This document shows positions 33,118-40,217 of a stretch of 64,000 nt of DNA, piece after piece. The notes under the pieces are model-generated. The model saw nothing but the letters and a program-made list of their open reading frames with translations, was not told where the DNA came from and did not search any database. The stretch lies in NCBI GenBank assembly GCA_016218915.1, contig JACRCQ010000076.1:36618-100617 (forward strand), in the 5' to 3' direction. Position 1 is the stretch's first letter, and each line of letters opens with the position of its first letter. The translations under genes were made by a program, and so were the position numbers. The stretch comes from Deltaproteobacteria bacterium (lineage in GTDB: Bacteria; Myxococcota_A; Polyangia; Polyangiales; Polyangiaceae).

Positions 33118-33603
33118 ATGGCTGACATCCTCTCCAAACTGCAGGCACCTGCAGGGTCCAACACCCCCAAGACGCGCGTGGGGCGCGGAGTCGGCTCGGG
33201 TCTGGGAAAGACCGCCGGCAAGGGACAGAAGGGCCAGAAGGCTCGCAACACCGGCGGCTTCAGCAAGAGGCACTTCCAGGGCGGCCAGACCCCCATGCAG
33301 CGCCGCCTGCCCAAGCGCGGCTTCTTCAATCCCTTCGCCCTCACGGTGGCTACGGTCAACGTGGGCGATCTGGATCGTTTCGCGGCAGGTACGGTGATCG
33401 ACGAGACGCTGCTTCGCAAGGAGCGGCTGTTGCGCGGCGCCTGTGATCGGGTCAAGGTGCTGGGCGAAGGCACGCTGAGCAAGGCGCTGACGGTCAACGT
33501 TCACGCCTTCTCGGAGTCTGCCAAGCAGAAGATCGAAGCGGCCGGCGGCAAGGCGAACCTGATTGGCCCGCCGGCGGCCAGCTCCGAAGAGGCAAAGAGC
33601 TAG
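33118..33603 (+). CDS. rplO: 50S ribosomal protein L15 (uL15)
   Basis: 161 residues with the Gly/Arg-rich N-terminal arm (RVGRGVGSGLGKTAGKGQKGQKARN), GGQTPMQRRLPKRGF and LRGACDRVKVLGEG-type C-terminal domain. A late assembly protein. ATG at 33118 after GAGGGA, 4 bp after rpmD; earlier in-frame GTG codons belong to the rpmD shadow. Confidence 0.95.
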   Translation: MADILSKLQAPAGSNTPKTRVGRGVGSGLGKTAGKGQKGQKARNTGGFSKRHFQGGQTPMQRRLPKRGFFNPFALTVATVNVGDLDRFAAGTVIDETLLRKERLLRGACDRVKVLGEGTLSKALTVNVHAFSESAKQKIEAAGGKANLIGPPAASSEEAKS

Positions 33604-33618
33604 CCTGGACGGCAGACC

Positions 33619-34944
33619 ATGGCATTCAGCATCGCGAACATCACGAAGGTCCCCGAGCTGCGCAAGCGGATCCTGTTCACGCTGGGGATGCTTGCGGTCT
33701 ACCGGATCGGTGTCTTCATCACCGCGCCCGGCGTGGATCGCAACGTGATGCGGACGGTCGTGGGGCGTCAGTCGGGCGGCCTTCTCGGGATGTTCAACCT
33801 CTTCTCCGGAGGCGCACTCGAGAACCTGTCCATCTTCGCCCTGGGCATCATGCCCTACGTTTCCTCGTCCATCATCCTTCAGCTTCTCGGCATGGTCTAC
33901 AAGCCCATCGACGAGATGCGCAAGGAAGGTGAGCAGGGGCGTCGGAAGCTGGACCAGTGGACGCGCTACGGCACGATCGTGCTCAGCGCGTTCCAGGCGT
34001 TCGGCATATCCATGTACCTCGAAGGGTTGAACAACAACGACCTGGGCGGGGGACGATTCGGCGACGTGGTAGCGCACCCGGGCTGGGCGTTCCGGCTGAT
34101 GACCATCATCACGCTGACGACCGGCACGGCGTTCATCATGTGGATCGGCGAGCAGATCACCGAGCGAGGCATCTCGAACGGCATCTCGCTGATCATCTTC
34201 GCCGGCATCGTGGCCGACATCCCGTCGGTCGCCTACAGCTACATCCAGCAGAACGCCGGCAACGTCCAGCCGCTGAGCGTGGCCATGCTCCTGGCGGCCT
34301 CGCTCGGCACCGTGGCTATCATCGTCTTCTTCGAGCGCGGCCAGCGCAAGATCCCGATCGTGTACTCGAGGCGCCAGGTAGGGCGCAGGGTGTACGGCGG
34401 GCAGACGGCGCACCTGCCGCTGAAGGTGAACACGGCCGGGACGATTCCGCCGATCTTCGCCTCGTCGCTGCTGATGTTCCCTGCCACGCTGGCCTCGATG
34501 AAGCTGCCGGGCATGGACTTCCTGCAGGGGCTGATCAACCGCGGCGACTGGGTGTTCAACACGTTCTATGCGGCGCTGATCATCTTCTTCTGCTTCTTCT
34601 ACACGGCGGTGACGTTCCAGCCGGTGGACGTGGCGGACAACCTGAAGAAGCAGCAGGCGAACATCCCGGGGATTCGTCCGGGGCGCCAGACCGCGGAGTA
34701 CATCGATCGGGTGCTCACGCGCATCACGTTCGGCGGCTCGCTGTACGTGGCCGCGGTGTGCCTGATCCCGAACTTCATCAGCTCGTACTACAAGGTCCCG
34801 TTCCGCTTCGGCGGCACGTCGATCATGATCGTGGTGGGTGTGGCGCTCGACATGGTCTCCCAGATCGAGTCGCACCTGTTGACGCGCAACTACGAAGGGC
34901 TGACGGGGCCGCGGGTGAGTCGAATCCGCGGGCGTCAGGTGTAG
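33619..34944 (+). CDS. secY: Protein translocase subunit SecY
   Basis: 441 residues with about ten hydrophobic spans. Visible blocks: LRKRILFTLGMLAVYRIG (span 1), NLFSGGALENLSIFALGIMPYVSSSIILQLL (plug and lateral-gate region, read in parts), ERGISNGISLIIFAGIV, and PGIRPGRQTAEYIDRVLTRIT before the last spans. The main channel of the Sec translocon in the inner membrane. Position between rplO and adk is the standard one. 15 bp after rplO. Confidence 0.97.
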   Translation: MAFSIANITKVPELRKRILFTLGMLAVYRIGVFITAPGVDRNVMRTVVGRQSGGLLGMFNLFSGGALENLSIFALGIMPYVSSSIILQLLGMVYKPIDEMRKEGEQGRRKLDQWTRYGTIVLSAFQAFGISMYLEGLNNNDLGGGRFGDVVAHPGWAFRLMTIITLTTGTAFIMWIGEQITERGISNGISLIIFAGIVADIPSVAYSYIQQNAGNVQPLSVAMLLAASLGTVAIIVFFERGQRKIPIVYSRRQVGRRVYGGQTAHLPLKVNTAGTIPPIFASSLLMFPATLASMKLPGMDFLQGLINRGDWVFNTFYAALIIFFCFFYTAVTFQPVDVADNLKKQQANIPGIRPGRQTAEYIDRVLTRITFGGSLYVAAVCLIPNFISSYYKVPFRFGGTSIMIVVGVALDMVSQIESHLLTRNYEGLTGPRVSRIRGRQV

Positions 34945-34954
34945 GGGGACTTCG

Positions 34955-35584
34955 ATGCGTATCATCCTGATCGGGCCCCCGGCATCCGGCAAAGGCACAC
35001 AGGCGAAGGTGCTGTGCGACCGATTTGCCGTGCCCCAGGTCTCGACCGGGGACATGCTTCGTGCGGCGAAGGCTGCGGGGACGGCGCTGGGGTTGAAGGC
35101 AGCGGCGTTCATGCAGGCGGGTCAGCTGGTACCGGACGAGGTGGTGATCGGGCTGATCGACGAGCGGCTGGGGCAGGGGGACGCGTCGAAGGGATTCGTG
35201 CTGGACGGGTTCCCGCGGACAGTGCCGCAGGCCGAGGCGTTGGGGCGATTGCTCGACGGGCGCGGGCTGAAGCTGGATCACGTGATTCAGATCGACGTGC
35301 CGCGAGCGCTGCTGGTCGAGCGTGCAGTGCTTCGTCGCACGGACAAAAGGACTGGACAGATCTACCACTTGAAATACAATCCCCCGCCCCCCGAAGCAGA
35401 TTTGGAGCATCGGGCTGACGATCGGGAAGAGACGGTCCTTGCGCGTCTCGACACGTACGAGAACATGACCGCAGCGCTGCTTCCGCACTACGAGGCCCTG
35501 GGGCTGTTGCGGAAGGTAGACGGGGTGGGCAAGCCGTCCGAGATCACGGACCGGCTGCTGGCGGTCCTGGGGAACATTGGATGA
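34955..35584 (+). CDS. adk: Adenylate kinase
   Basis: 209 residues: P-loop [39 protein letters not shown], and the long LID form ([19 protein letters not shown]) without the four zinc Cys residues found in some Gram-positives. Converts AMP plus ATP to 2 ADP. GGGGGAC before the ATG, 10 bp after secY. No methionine aminopeptidase gene follows; infA starts inside its stop (ATGA). Confidence 0.96.
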   Translation: MRIILIGPPASGKGTQAKVLCDRFAVPQVSTGDMLRAAKAAGTALGLKAAAFMQAGQLVPDEVVIGLIDERLGQGDASKGFVLDGFPRTVPQAEALGRLLDGRGLKLDHVIQIDVPRALLVERAVLRRTDKRTGQIYHLKYNPPPPEADLEHRADDREETVLARLDTYENMTAALLPHYEALGLLRKVDGVGKPSEITDRLLAVLGNIG

Positions 35585-35832
35585 AAAGAAGAACCGGGGA
35601 GCGACGAGAGAGAGAACCGAAGGGCGACAAGCTCGAGTTTGACGGTGTTGTCACCGAGGCACTTCCGAACGCGATGTTCAGGGTCAAGTGTGACAACGAG
35701 CTTGAAGTGCTCGCCACGATCAGCGGCAGGATGAGGCAGTACTACATCAAGATACTTCCCGGTGATCGAGTGACGGTAGAGGTTTCGCCGTACGATCCCA
35801 ATCGGGGCCGGATCACGTACCGGCACAAGTGA
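35581..35832 (+). CDS. infA: Translation initiation factor IF-1
   Basis: 83 residues; the S1/OB-fold core begins near residue 17 ([22 protein letters not shown]) and ends with the usual RGRITYRHK. The first 16 residues ([16 protein letters not shown]) are more basic and about 10 longer than usual. ATG at 35581 overlaps the adk stop. IF-1 blocks the A site during initiation. Confidence 0.94.
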   Translation: MKRRTGERREREPKGDKLEFDGVVTEALPNAMFRVKCDNELEVLATISGRMRQYYIKILPGDRVTVEVSPYDPNRGRITYRHK

Positions 35833-35847
35833 ATTCGGAGAGCAGTC

Positions 35848-35967
35848 ATGAAGGTTCGGCCGTCCGTGAAGAAGATTTGCGACAAGTGCATCATCGTGAA
35901 ACGCGCAGGCGTGGTGCGGGTGATCTGCAAGAAGAACCCGCGGCACAAGCAGCGTCAGGGCGCCTGA
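35848..35967 (+). CDS. rpmJ: 50S ribosomal protein L36 (bL36, zinc-binding)
   Basis: 39 residues beginning [19 protein letters not shown] and ending PRHKQRQGA. Ligands Cys11, Cys14, Cys27 and His33 form the CX2C-X12-CX5H zinc site of the C+ form. GGAGAG 7 nt before the ATG. It lies between infA and rpsM, as in most bacteria. Confidence 0.96.
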   Translation: MKVRPSVKKICDKCIIVKRAGVVRVICKKNPRHKQRQGA

Positions 35968-35990
35968 ACCCGAAGCAGGAGTGACGACAG

Positions 35991-36371
35991 ATGGCACGCA
36001 TTGCTGGTGTTGACCTTCCGCGGCGCAAGCACATCGCCTTTGCGCTGCCGTACATCTACGGGATCGGGCAGAAGCTTGCGCGCGACATATGCGCCAAGGC
36101 GAAGATCGATCCGAAGAAGCGCGTGGACGACTTGACCGAAGGTGAGGTCAAGGCGATCCGCGACATCATCGACGGCGACTACAAGGTCGAGGGCGACCTG
36201 CGCCGCGAGATCCAGATGAACATCAAGCGCCTGATGGACCTGGGCTGCTACCGGGGCCTGAGGCACCGTCGCGGGCTGCCCACGCGTGGCCAGAGGACGC
36301 ACACCAACGCGCGCACGCGCAAGGGTCCCCGCAAGGGGATGCTGTCGCGCGCCCGGACCAAGAAAGTCTAG
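35991..36371 (+). CDS. rpsM: 30S ribosomal protein S13 (uS13)
   Basis: 126 residues with [63 protein letters not shown] (read in parts) and a basic C-terminal tail. It contacts the P-site tRNA and the 50S subunit in bridge B1. GGAGTGACGAC before the ATG. Confidence 0.97.
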   Translation: MARIAGVDLPRRKHIAFALPYIYGIGQKLARDICAKAKIDPKKRVDDLTEGEVKAIRDIIDGDYKVEGDLRREIQMNIKRLMDLGCYRGLRHRRGLPTRGQRTHTNARTRKGPRKGMLSRARTKKV

Positions 36372-36386
36372 CGGGAGCGTGATGCC

Positions 36387-36791
36387 ATGAGCACGACCAA
36401 GGCCAAAGCCAAGGGCACCAAGCAGAAGAAGAAGGTTCGCAAGAACATCTCGACGGGCATCGCCCACATCCAGTCGACGTTCAACAACACGACCGTGACG
36501 ATCACGGACGTGAACGGGAACACGATTGCGTGGTCGAGCGCGGGCTCGAGGGGATTCAAGGGATCGCGCAAGTCGACGCCGTTTGCGGCGCAGCTTGCGG
36601 CCGAGGAAGCGGCGCGCCGCGCGATGGAGCATGGAATGCGCTCCGTGGCGGTGTTCGTCAAAGGTCCCGGGGCCGGACGCGAGAGCGCGCTTCGAGCCCT
36701 GCAGGGCGCAGGATTCAAGGTCACGTTGATCCGCGACGTGACTCCCATTCCGCACAACGGTTGTCGGCCGCCCAAGCGCCGACGCGTCTGA
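36387..36791 (+). CDS. rpsK: 30S ribosomal protein S11 (uS11)
   Basis: 134 residues: [74 protein letters not shown]. Platform protein near the E site. The N-terminal 16 residues are Lys-rich. GGGAGCG before the ATG; 15 bp after rpsM. Confidence 0.97.
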   Translation: MSTTKAKAKGTKQKKKVRKNISTGIAHIQSTFNNTTVTITDVNGNTIAWSSAGSRGFKGSRKSTPFAAQLAAEEAARRAMEHGMRSVAVFVKGPGAGRESALRALQGAGFKVTLIRDVTPIPHNGCRPPKRRRV

Positions 36792-36818
36792 TCATCAACC
36801 TTGTAGAGGACGACGAAC

Positions 36819-37448
36819 ATGGCTCGCTACACAGGCCCCGTTTGTAAACTCTGCCGTCGCGAAGGCGAAAAGCTCTTCCTCAAGGGAGAGCGGTGCATGA
36901 CCGAGAAATGCGCCTTCACGCGTCGGCCCTACGCTCCCGGCCAGCACGGCCAGGCCCGCGTCAAGCACAGCGAGTATGCGCTGCGCCTGCGTGAGAAGCA
37001 GAAGGTACGCCGCATCTACGGCGTGCTGGAGCGTCAGTTCCGCATCTACTTCCACCGCGCCAGCCGCATGAAGGGCGGCACCGGCGAGCAGATGCTGCAG
37101 CTGCTCGAGCGAAGGCTCGACAGCGCCGTGCAGCGCATCGGATTCGGCTCCACCCGGTCCGAGGCGCGCCAGCTGGTCAAGCACAACCACGTGCTGGTCA
37201 ACGGCAAGCGCGTCAACATCCCCTCCTACATCATCCGCGTCGGCGACAAGATCGAGCTCCACGAGAAGAGCCGCAAGCTCAAGATGGTCGAGCTCGGCAT
37301 GTCGCTCGCCACGCGTCGTACGCCCCCGGGCTGGATGGAGATCGACGCCGGCAACTTCTCGGCCGTCATCAAGTCCAACCCCATCCGCGAGGAGCTCAAC
37401 GAGCCGGCCATCCGCGAGCAGTACATCGTAGAGTACTACTCCCGGTAG
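36819..37448 (+). CDS. rpsD: 30S ribosomal protein S4 (uS4)
   Basis: 209 residues. The N-terminal zinc-type region has CKLCRREGEKLFLKGERC and CAF, the S4 core LRLREKQKVRRIYGVLERQF, and the S4 RNA-binding domain LERRLDSAVQRIGFGSTRSEARQLVKHNHVLVNGKRVNIPSY (read in parts). A 16S assembly nucleator and, in E. coli, repressor of the alpha operon. AGAGG before the ATG. 198 bp separate it from rpoA. Confidence 0.97.
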   Translation: MARYTGPVCKLCRREGEKLFLKGERCMTEKCAFTRRPYAPGQHGQARVKHSEYALRLREKQKVRRIYGVLERQFRIYFHRASRMKGGTGEQMLQLLERRLDSAVQRIGFGSTRSEARQLVKHNHVLVNGKRVNIPSYIIRVGDKIELHEKSRKLKMVELGMSLATRRTPPGWMEIDAGNFSAVIKSNPIREELNEPAIREQYIVEYYSR

Positions 37449-37462
37449 CCAGACGACCTGAT

Positions 37463-37497
37463 GCGGCAGCCCTGGTGCCCTGCGCCTCGACTGCCGC
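37463..37497 (+). promoter_or_regulatory. Inverted repeat in the rpsD-rpoA spacer
   Basis: GCGGCAG (37463-37469) and CTGCCGC (37491-37497) are a perfect 7-bp inverted repeat with a 21-nt loop, 15 nt after the rpsD stop. It may be a weak terminator, a processing site, or a structure setting the rpoA level. No T-run follows, so intrinsic termination is unlikely. Confidence 0.3.
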
Positions 37498-37646
37498 GTT
37501 GCGATCGACCCCGGTAGAGGTCATCTTTCGGGGCTGAGCGCAAAGAGAACGCGGGCAGGGGACGGGCAGCGCTGGCCGAGCGGGTTCGACAGCGCAGCCG
37601 GGATCCCCGCGCGAGACCGCAGCTGGAAACGAAAGGAAACGTGCCC

Positions 37647-38666
37647 ATGAACATGATCAGCAGAAATTGGCGGGACCTGATCCGCCCCAAGGCCATCTCG
37701 GTCGAGCCCGAGACCCTCACGGACTTCTACGGCAAGTTCACCTGCGAGCCGCTCGAGCGTGGCTTCGGGATCACCATCGGCAACTCGCTTCGCCGGATCC
37801 TGCTTTCGTCGCTCCAGGGCGCTGCGGTCACCGCGATTCGCATCGATGGCGCGCTGCACGAGTTCACGACGATCACGGACGTGGTCGAGGACGTGACGGA
37901 CATCGTTCTCAACATCAAGGAGATCGTGTTCAAGGCGCAGTCGCCGCGCACCTTCACCGTGCGCATCGACAAGGAAGGCCCGGCTCCGGTGCTCGCCCGG
38001 GACATCCAGCTGGTCGACGGCCTCGAGGTGCTCAACCCGGATCACCTGATCTGCGTGCTCGACAAGAAGGGCCCGCTGGCCATGGAGCTGTCGGTCAACG
38101 TCGGCCGCGGCTACGTGCCTGCAGAGCGCAACAAGACCGCCACCATGCCTCTGGGCACGGTGCCGATCGATGCGCTGTTCGCGCCGATCCGCAAGGTCAA
38201 CTACACGGTGCAGAACGCGCGCGTCGGGCAGGTCACCGACTACGACAAGCTCGTGCTCGAGGTCTGGACCAACGGCTCGGTGAAGCCTGCGGACGCGGTG
38301 GCGTTTGCCGCCAAGATCCTCAAGGAGCAGGTCTCGATCTTCATCAACTTCGAGGAGACCGAGGAGACGAGCTACGCGCAGCCCGCCACGGACGAGGAGC
38401 CGGTCAACGAGAACCTGTTCCGCAGCGTCGACGAGCTGGAGCTGAGCGTGCGCAGCGCCAACTGCCTGCAGAACGCGAACATCACGCTCATCGGCGAGCT
38501 GGTGCAGCGCACCGAGCAGGACATGCTCAAGACGAAGAACTTCGGCCGCAAGTCGCTCAAGGAGATCAAGGAGATCCTCGCGAGCATGGGGCTGTCGCTG
38601 GGGATGAAGATCGACAACTGGCCGCAGCTCTTGGAGCGGTGGAAGGCTCAGCAGAGCCAGAACTGA
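37647..38666 (+). CDS. rpoA: DNA-directed RNA polymerase subunit alpha
   Basis: 339 residues. N-terminal dimerisation domain with [31 protein letters not shown] (read in parts) and the alpha-CTD from about residue 250 ([43 protein letters not shown]), which carries the UP-element and activator contacts. ATG at 37647 follows AAAGGAAA at a suitable distance; GTG at 37641 is less likely. The 198-bp spacer from rpsD could hold an extra promoter. Confidence 0.97.
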   Translation: MNMISRNWRDLIRPKAISVEPETLTDFYGKFTCEPLERGFGITIGNSLRRILLSSLQGAAVTAIRIDGALHEFTTITDVVEDVTDIVLNIKEIVFKAQSPRTFTVRIDKEGPAPVLARDIQLVDGLEVLNPDHLICVLDKKGPLAMELSVNVGRGYVPAERNKTATMPLGTVPIDALFAPIRKVNYTVQNARVGQVTDYDKLVLEVWTNGSVKPADAVAFAAKILKEQVSIFINFEETEETSYAQPATDEEPVNENLFRSVDELELSVRSANCLQNANITLIGELVQRTEQDMLKTKNFGRKSLKEIKEILASMGLSLGMKIDNWPQLLERWKAQQSQN

Positions 38667-38688
38667 TTATTAGCGAGGCAAGATCGCC

Positions 38689-39204
38689 ATGCGTCACCTA
38701 GTCGCAGGCCGACAGTTCGGCCGTAACTCCACTCACCGCCGCGCGATGTTTCGCAACCTGACGGCGAACCTGATCGCTCACGAGCGCATCGAGACGACGG
38801 ACACCAAGGCGAAGGAGCTTCGCCGCGTGGCCGAGCGTCTGATCTCGAAGGCGATCCGGCTCGGCGAAATCGCCTACACCAAGCCGGGCGAGGTGCCGAC
38901 CGATGCAGCCAAGAAGCGCGAGTTCGAGAGCAACCGCGCGCGCCGGCTGCACGTCGAGCGCCTGATCCGCCAGTACATCCCGCGCTTCGGCACCAAGGTC
39001 GAAGGCGACGAGATCAAGCGCATCGACCTGGTCGAGAAGGTGCTCGTGGACCTCACCAAGAGGTTCGCCGGGCGTCCGGGCGGCTACACCCGCATCATCA
39101 AGATCGGGCGTCGCCGCGGCGACAACGCTCCGATGTCCCTGATCGAGTTCGTCGGGCCCTACGAGGGACCGCGCAAGAAGAAGACCGAAGAAGCGGCAGG
39201 CTGA
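38689..39204 (+). CDS. rplQ: 50S ribosomal protein L17 (bL17)
   Basis: 171 residues: MRHLVAGRQFGRNSTHRRAMFRNL, LIAHERIETTDTKAKELRRVAERLISKA (in parts), GGYTRIIKIGRRRGDNAPMSLIEFV. Longer than the 127-residue E. coli protein because of a helical insertion (residues 65-95) and a basic tail, as in many phyla. Last gene of the cluster. Confidence 0.96.
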   Translation: MRHLVAGRQFGRNSTHRRAMFRNLTANLIAHERIETTDTKAKELRRVAERLISKAIRLGEIAYTKPGEVPTDAAKKREFESNRARRLHVERLIRQYIPRFGTKVEGDEIKRIDLVEKVLVDLTKRFAGRPGGYTRIIKIGRRRGDNAPMSLIEFVGPYEGPRKKKTEEAAG

Positions 39205-39236
39205 CAGGTTCGGCCGCGCTTCGATCCCCCGCCTGA

Positions 39237-39260
39237 GCGCCGGTGGTCACCCGCCGGCGC
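39237..39260 (+). terminator. Hairpin after rplQ, possible terminator
   Basis: GCGCCGG and CCGGCGC pair over a 10-nt loop, 33 nt after the rplQ stop and 26 nt before the end of the convergent PIN-domain gene. No T-tract follows, so it may act with Rho or only as a 3'-end stabiliser, possibly for both strands. Confidence 0.45.
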
Positions 39261-39285
39261 GATCTCATTCGCCCACCGAAGTACT

Positions 39286-39732
39286 TCATGGAAGCACGCT
39301 GAAACCTATCAGCGCGGCCGCTGCAGCGAGCCTGCGGTCGAAGCACACGAAGTGACGACCCTTTGGGCGCTCGCGACACAACACGAGCGCCGAGGCCAGC
39401 TGCAGGGCGTCGCCCGCGCGCAGGTCGCCGCGCGCGATCACGTCCACCGCGATCTTGCGCAGTCCCTCGGATGGAGTGACTTCCAGTGCGGCGTCGCAAA
39501 TCGCGGCAGCGCGCCGCAAGCTCGCAGCGAGCTCCGCCGATCCCAGCCCACCTTCTCCGTGCACCCGAAAAAGTGCGCTGTGAACCTCCACTGCGGTGCC
39601 CCACCAGATGGCCATGAGACTGGATCTGGCTCGAATCCTTCGTGCTGCTGCGGAGCTCGGCTGATGGGCACAGAGCAGGAGCACGCCGCTCGCATCCCAA
39701 AAGAATCGCTCAGCGGCTGTCGCGGTCTTCAC
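39286..39732 (-). CDS. PIN-domain ribonuclease toxin (VapC-like)
   Basis: 148 residues with the four acidic positions of PIN nucleases: Asp in FFWDASGV, Glu in TAVEVHSAL, Asp in RAGDALQLASAL and Asp in CFDRRLAAAA. Such toxins cut RNA, often tRNA, and are held inactive by an upstream antitoxin. GTG start at 39732 is preceded by GGAG 7 nt upstream and overlaps the antitoxin frame by 23 bp, the usual TA arrangement. The frame upstream of 39732 is a shadow. The antitoxin has lost its original N-terminus, so regulation may be disturbed. Confidence 0.82.
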   Translation of the reverse strand: MKTATAAERFFWDASGVLLLCAHQPSSAAARRIRARSSLMAIWWGTAVEVHSALFRVHGEGGLGSAELAASLRRAAAICDAALEVTPSEGLRKIAVDVIARGDLRAGDALQLASALVLCRERPKGRHFVCFDRRLAAAAALIGFSVLP

Positions 39733-40027
39733 GCAGGATCTCCAAGAGGCGATCGTTGGCGACGCGTGGCCCCCAAGCCTTCCAGAACGCGGCAGTGAGC
39801 CGCTTGATCGGAAGACGCACTTTGCCCTCACTGGCGAGGGCGGCTTCCTCCGCGGGAAGGTCGTCAATTCCGCTGAGTGGAACGATGCGCGCGATGGGAG
39901 TCCGTCGATCCCGCACATCCGCCCAGAACGTTCGCTCGTTCGGGAGGCTGCCCACGGTCTCCCCATCCGGATCATGCTCGCGAAATGCCGGACGCTCCCG
40001 GCCGAGTCCATCGGCAGCTTGTCCCAT
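39710..40027 (-). CDS. Chimeric frame: dinB fragment fused to a Phd/VapB-type antitoxin C-terminus
   Basis: 105 residues in one frame. Residues 1-41 (GQAADGLGRERPAFREHD, DGETVG, NERTFWADVRDR) match the little-finger region of the intact DinB polymerase encoded at 44905-46155. From about residue 42 (RTPIARIVPLSG, then EGKVRLP) the sequence is the second half of a Phd/YefM/VapB-type antitoxin, whose usual N-terminus reads like DRGRPVARLVP at this point. The DNA-binding N-terminal half of the antitoxin is missing. The toxin-neutralising C-terminal half is retained and overlaps the toxin start. Whether the fused protein is made is unknown; it could be a relic. Confidence 0.6.
   Translation of the reverse strand: MGQAADGLGRERPAFREHDPDGETVGSLPNERTFWADVRDRRTPIARIVPLSGIDDLPAEEAALASEGKVRLPIKRLTAAFWKAWGPRVANDRLLEILREDRDSR
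39913..40027 (-). pseudogene. dinB fragment A (inverted relative to the intact copy)
   Basis: By eye about 84 percent nucleotide identity to 45641-45755 of the intact dinB, in the opposite orientation. It encodes DinB residues around 245-285. Its left end is the fusion point with the antitoxin. Confidence 0.8.
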
Positions 40028-40039
40028 TACGCCCTGGAC

Positions 40040-40138
40040 GAGCGGTATCCGGTGGTGGCGGAGCTGTTCGACAGGAACCGCACCCGGAAATTAGCGATAC
40101 GTCTGCTCGGCGTGGCGCTGACGAACCTGGGGGCCGAC
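40040..40138 (+). pseudogene. dinB fragment B (same orientation as the intact copy)
   Basis: About 90 percent identical by eye to 45914-46012 of the intact dinB (PVVAELFDRNRTRKLAIRLLGVALTNLGA against PVVAELFDRSRTRRLAIRLLGVALSNLGA, read in parts). Lies 12 bp from fragment A but points the other way, so the two pieces cannot come from one simple deletion. Confidence 0.82.
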
Positions 40139-40157
40139 CGGGCCCGACGGGGACGGA

Positions 40158-40187
40158 TTGACAGCCTTCGTCCATAACGCGTATCAT
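40158..40187 (+). promoter_or_regulatory. Near-consensus promoter for the secreted protease gene
   Basis: TTGACA (40158-40163), 18-nt spacer, TATCAT (40182-40187): 6/6 and 5/6 matches. Predicted start near 40194, then GGAAGGGGAG before the ATG at 40218. One of the best promoter matches in the window. Confidence 0.7.
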
Positions 40188-40217
40188 CCGGGAAACTCAG
40201 GAAGGAAGGGGAGCGCG

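Noticed and set aside
33067-35112. 681-codon minus-strand frame
   Set aside because: Antisense to rplO, secY and adk; no start site or motif.
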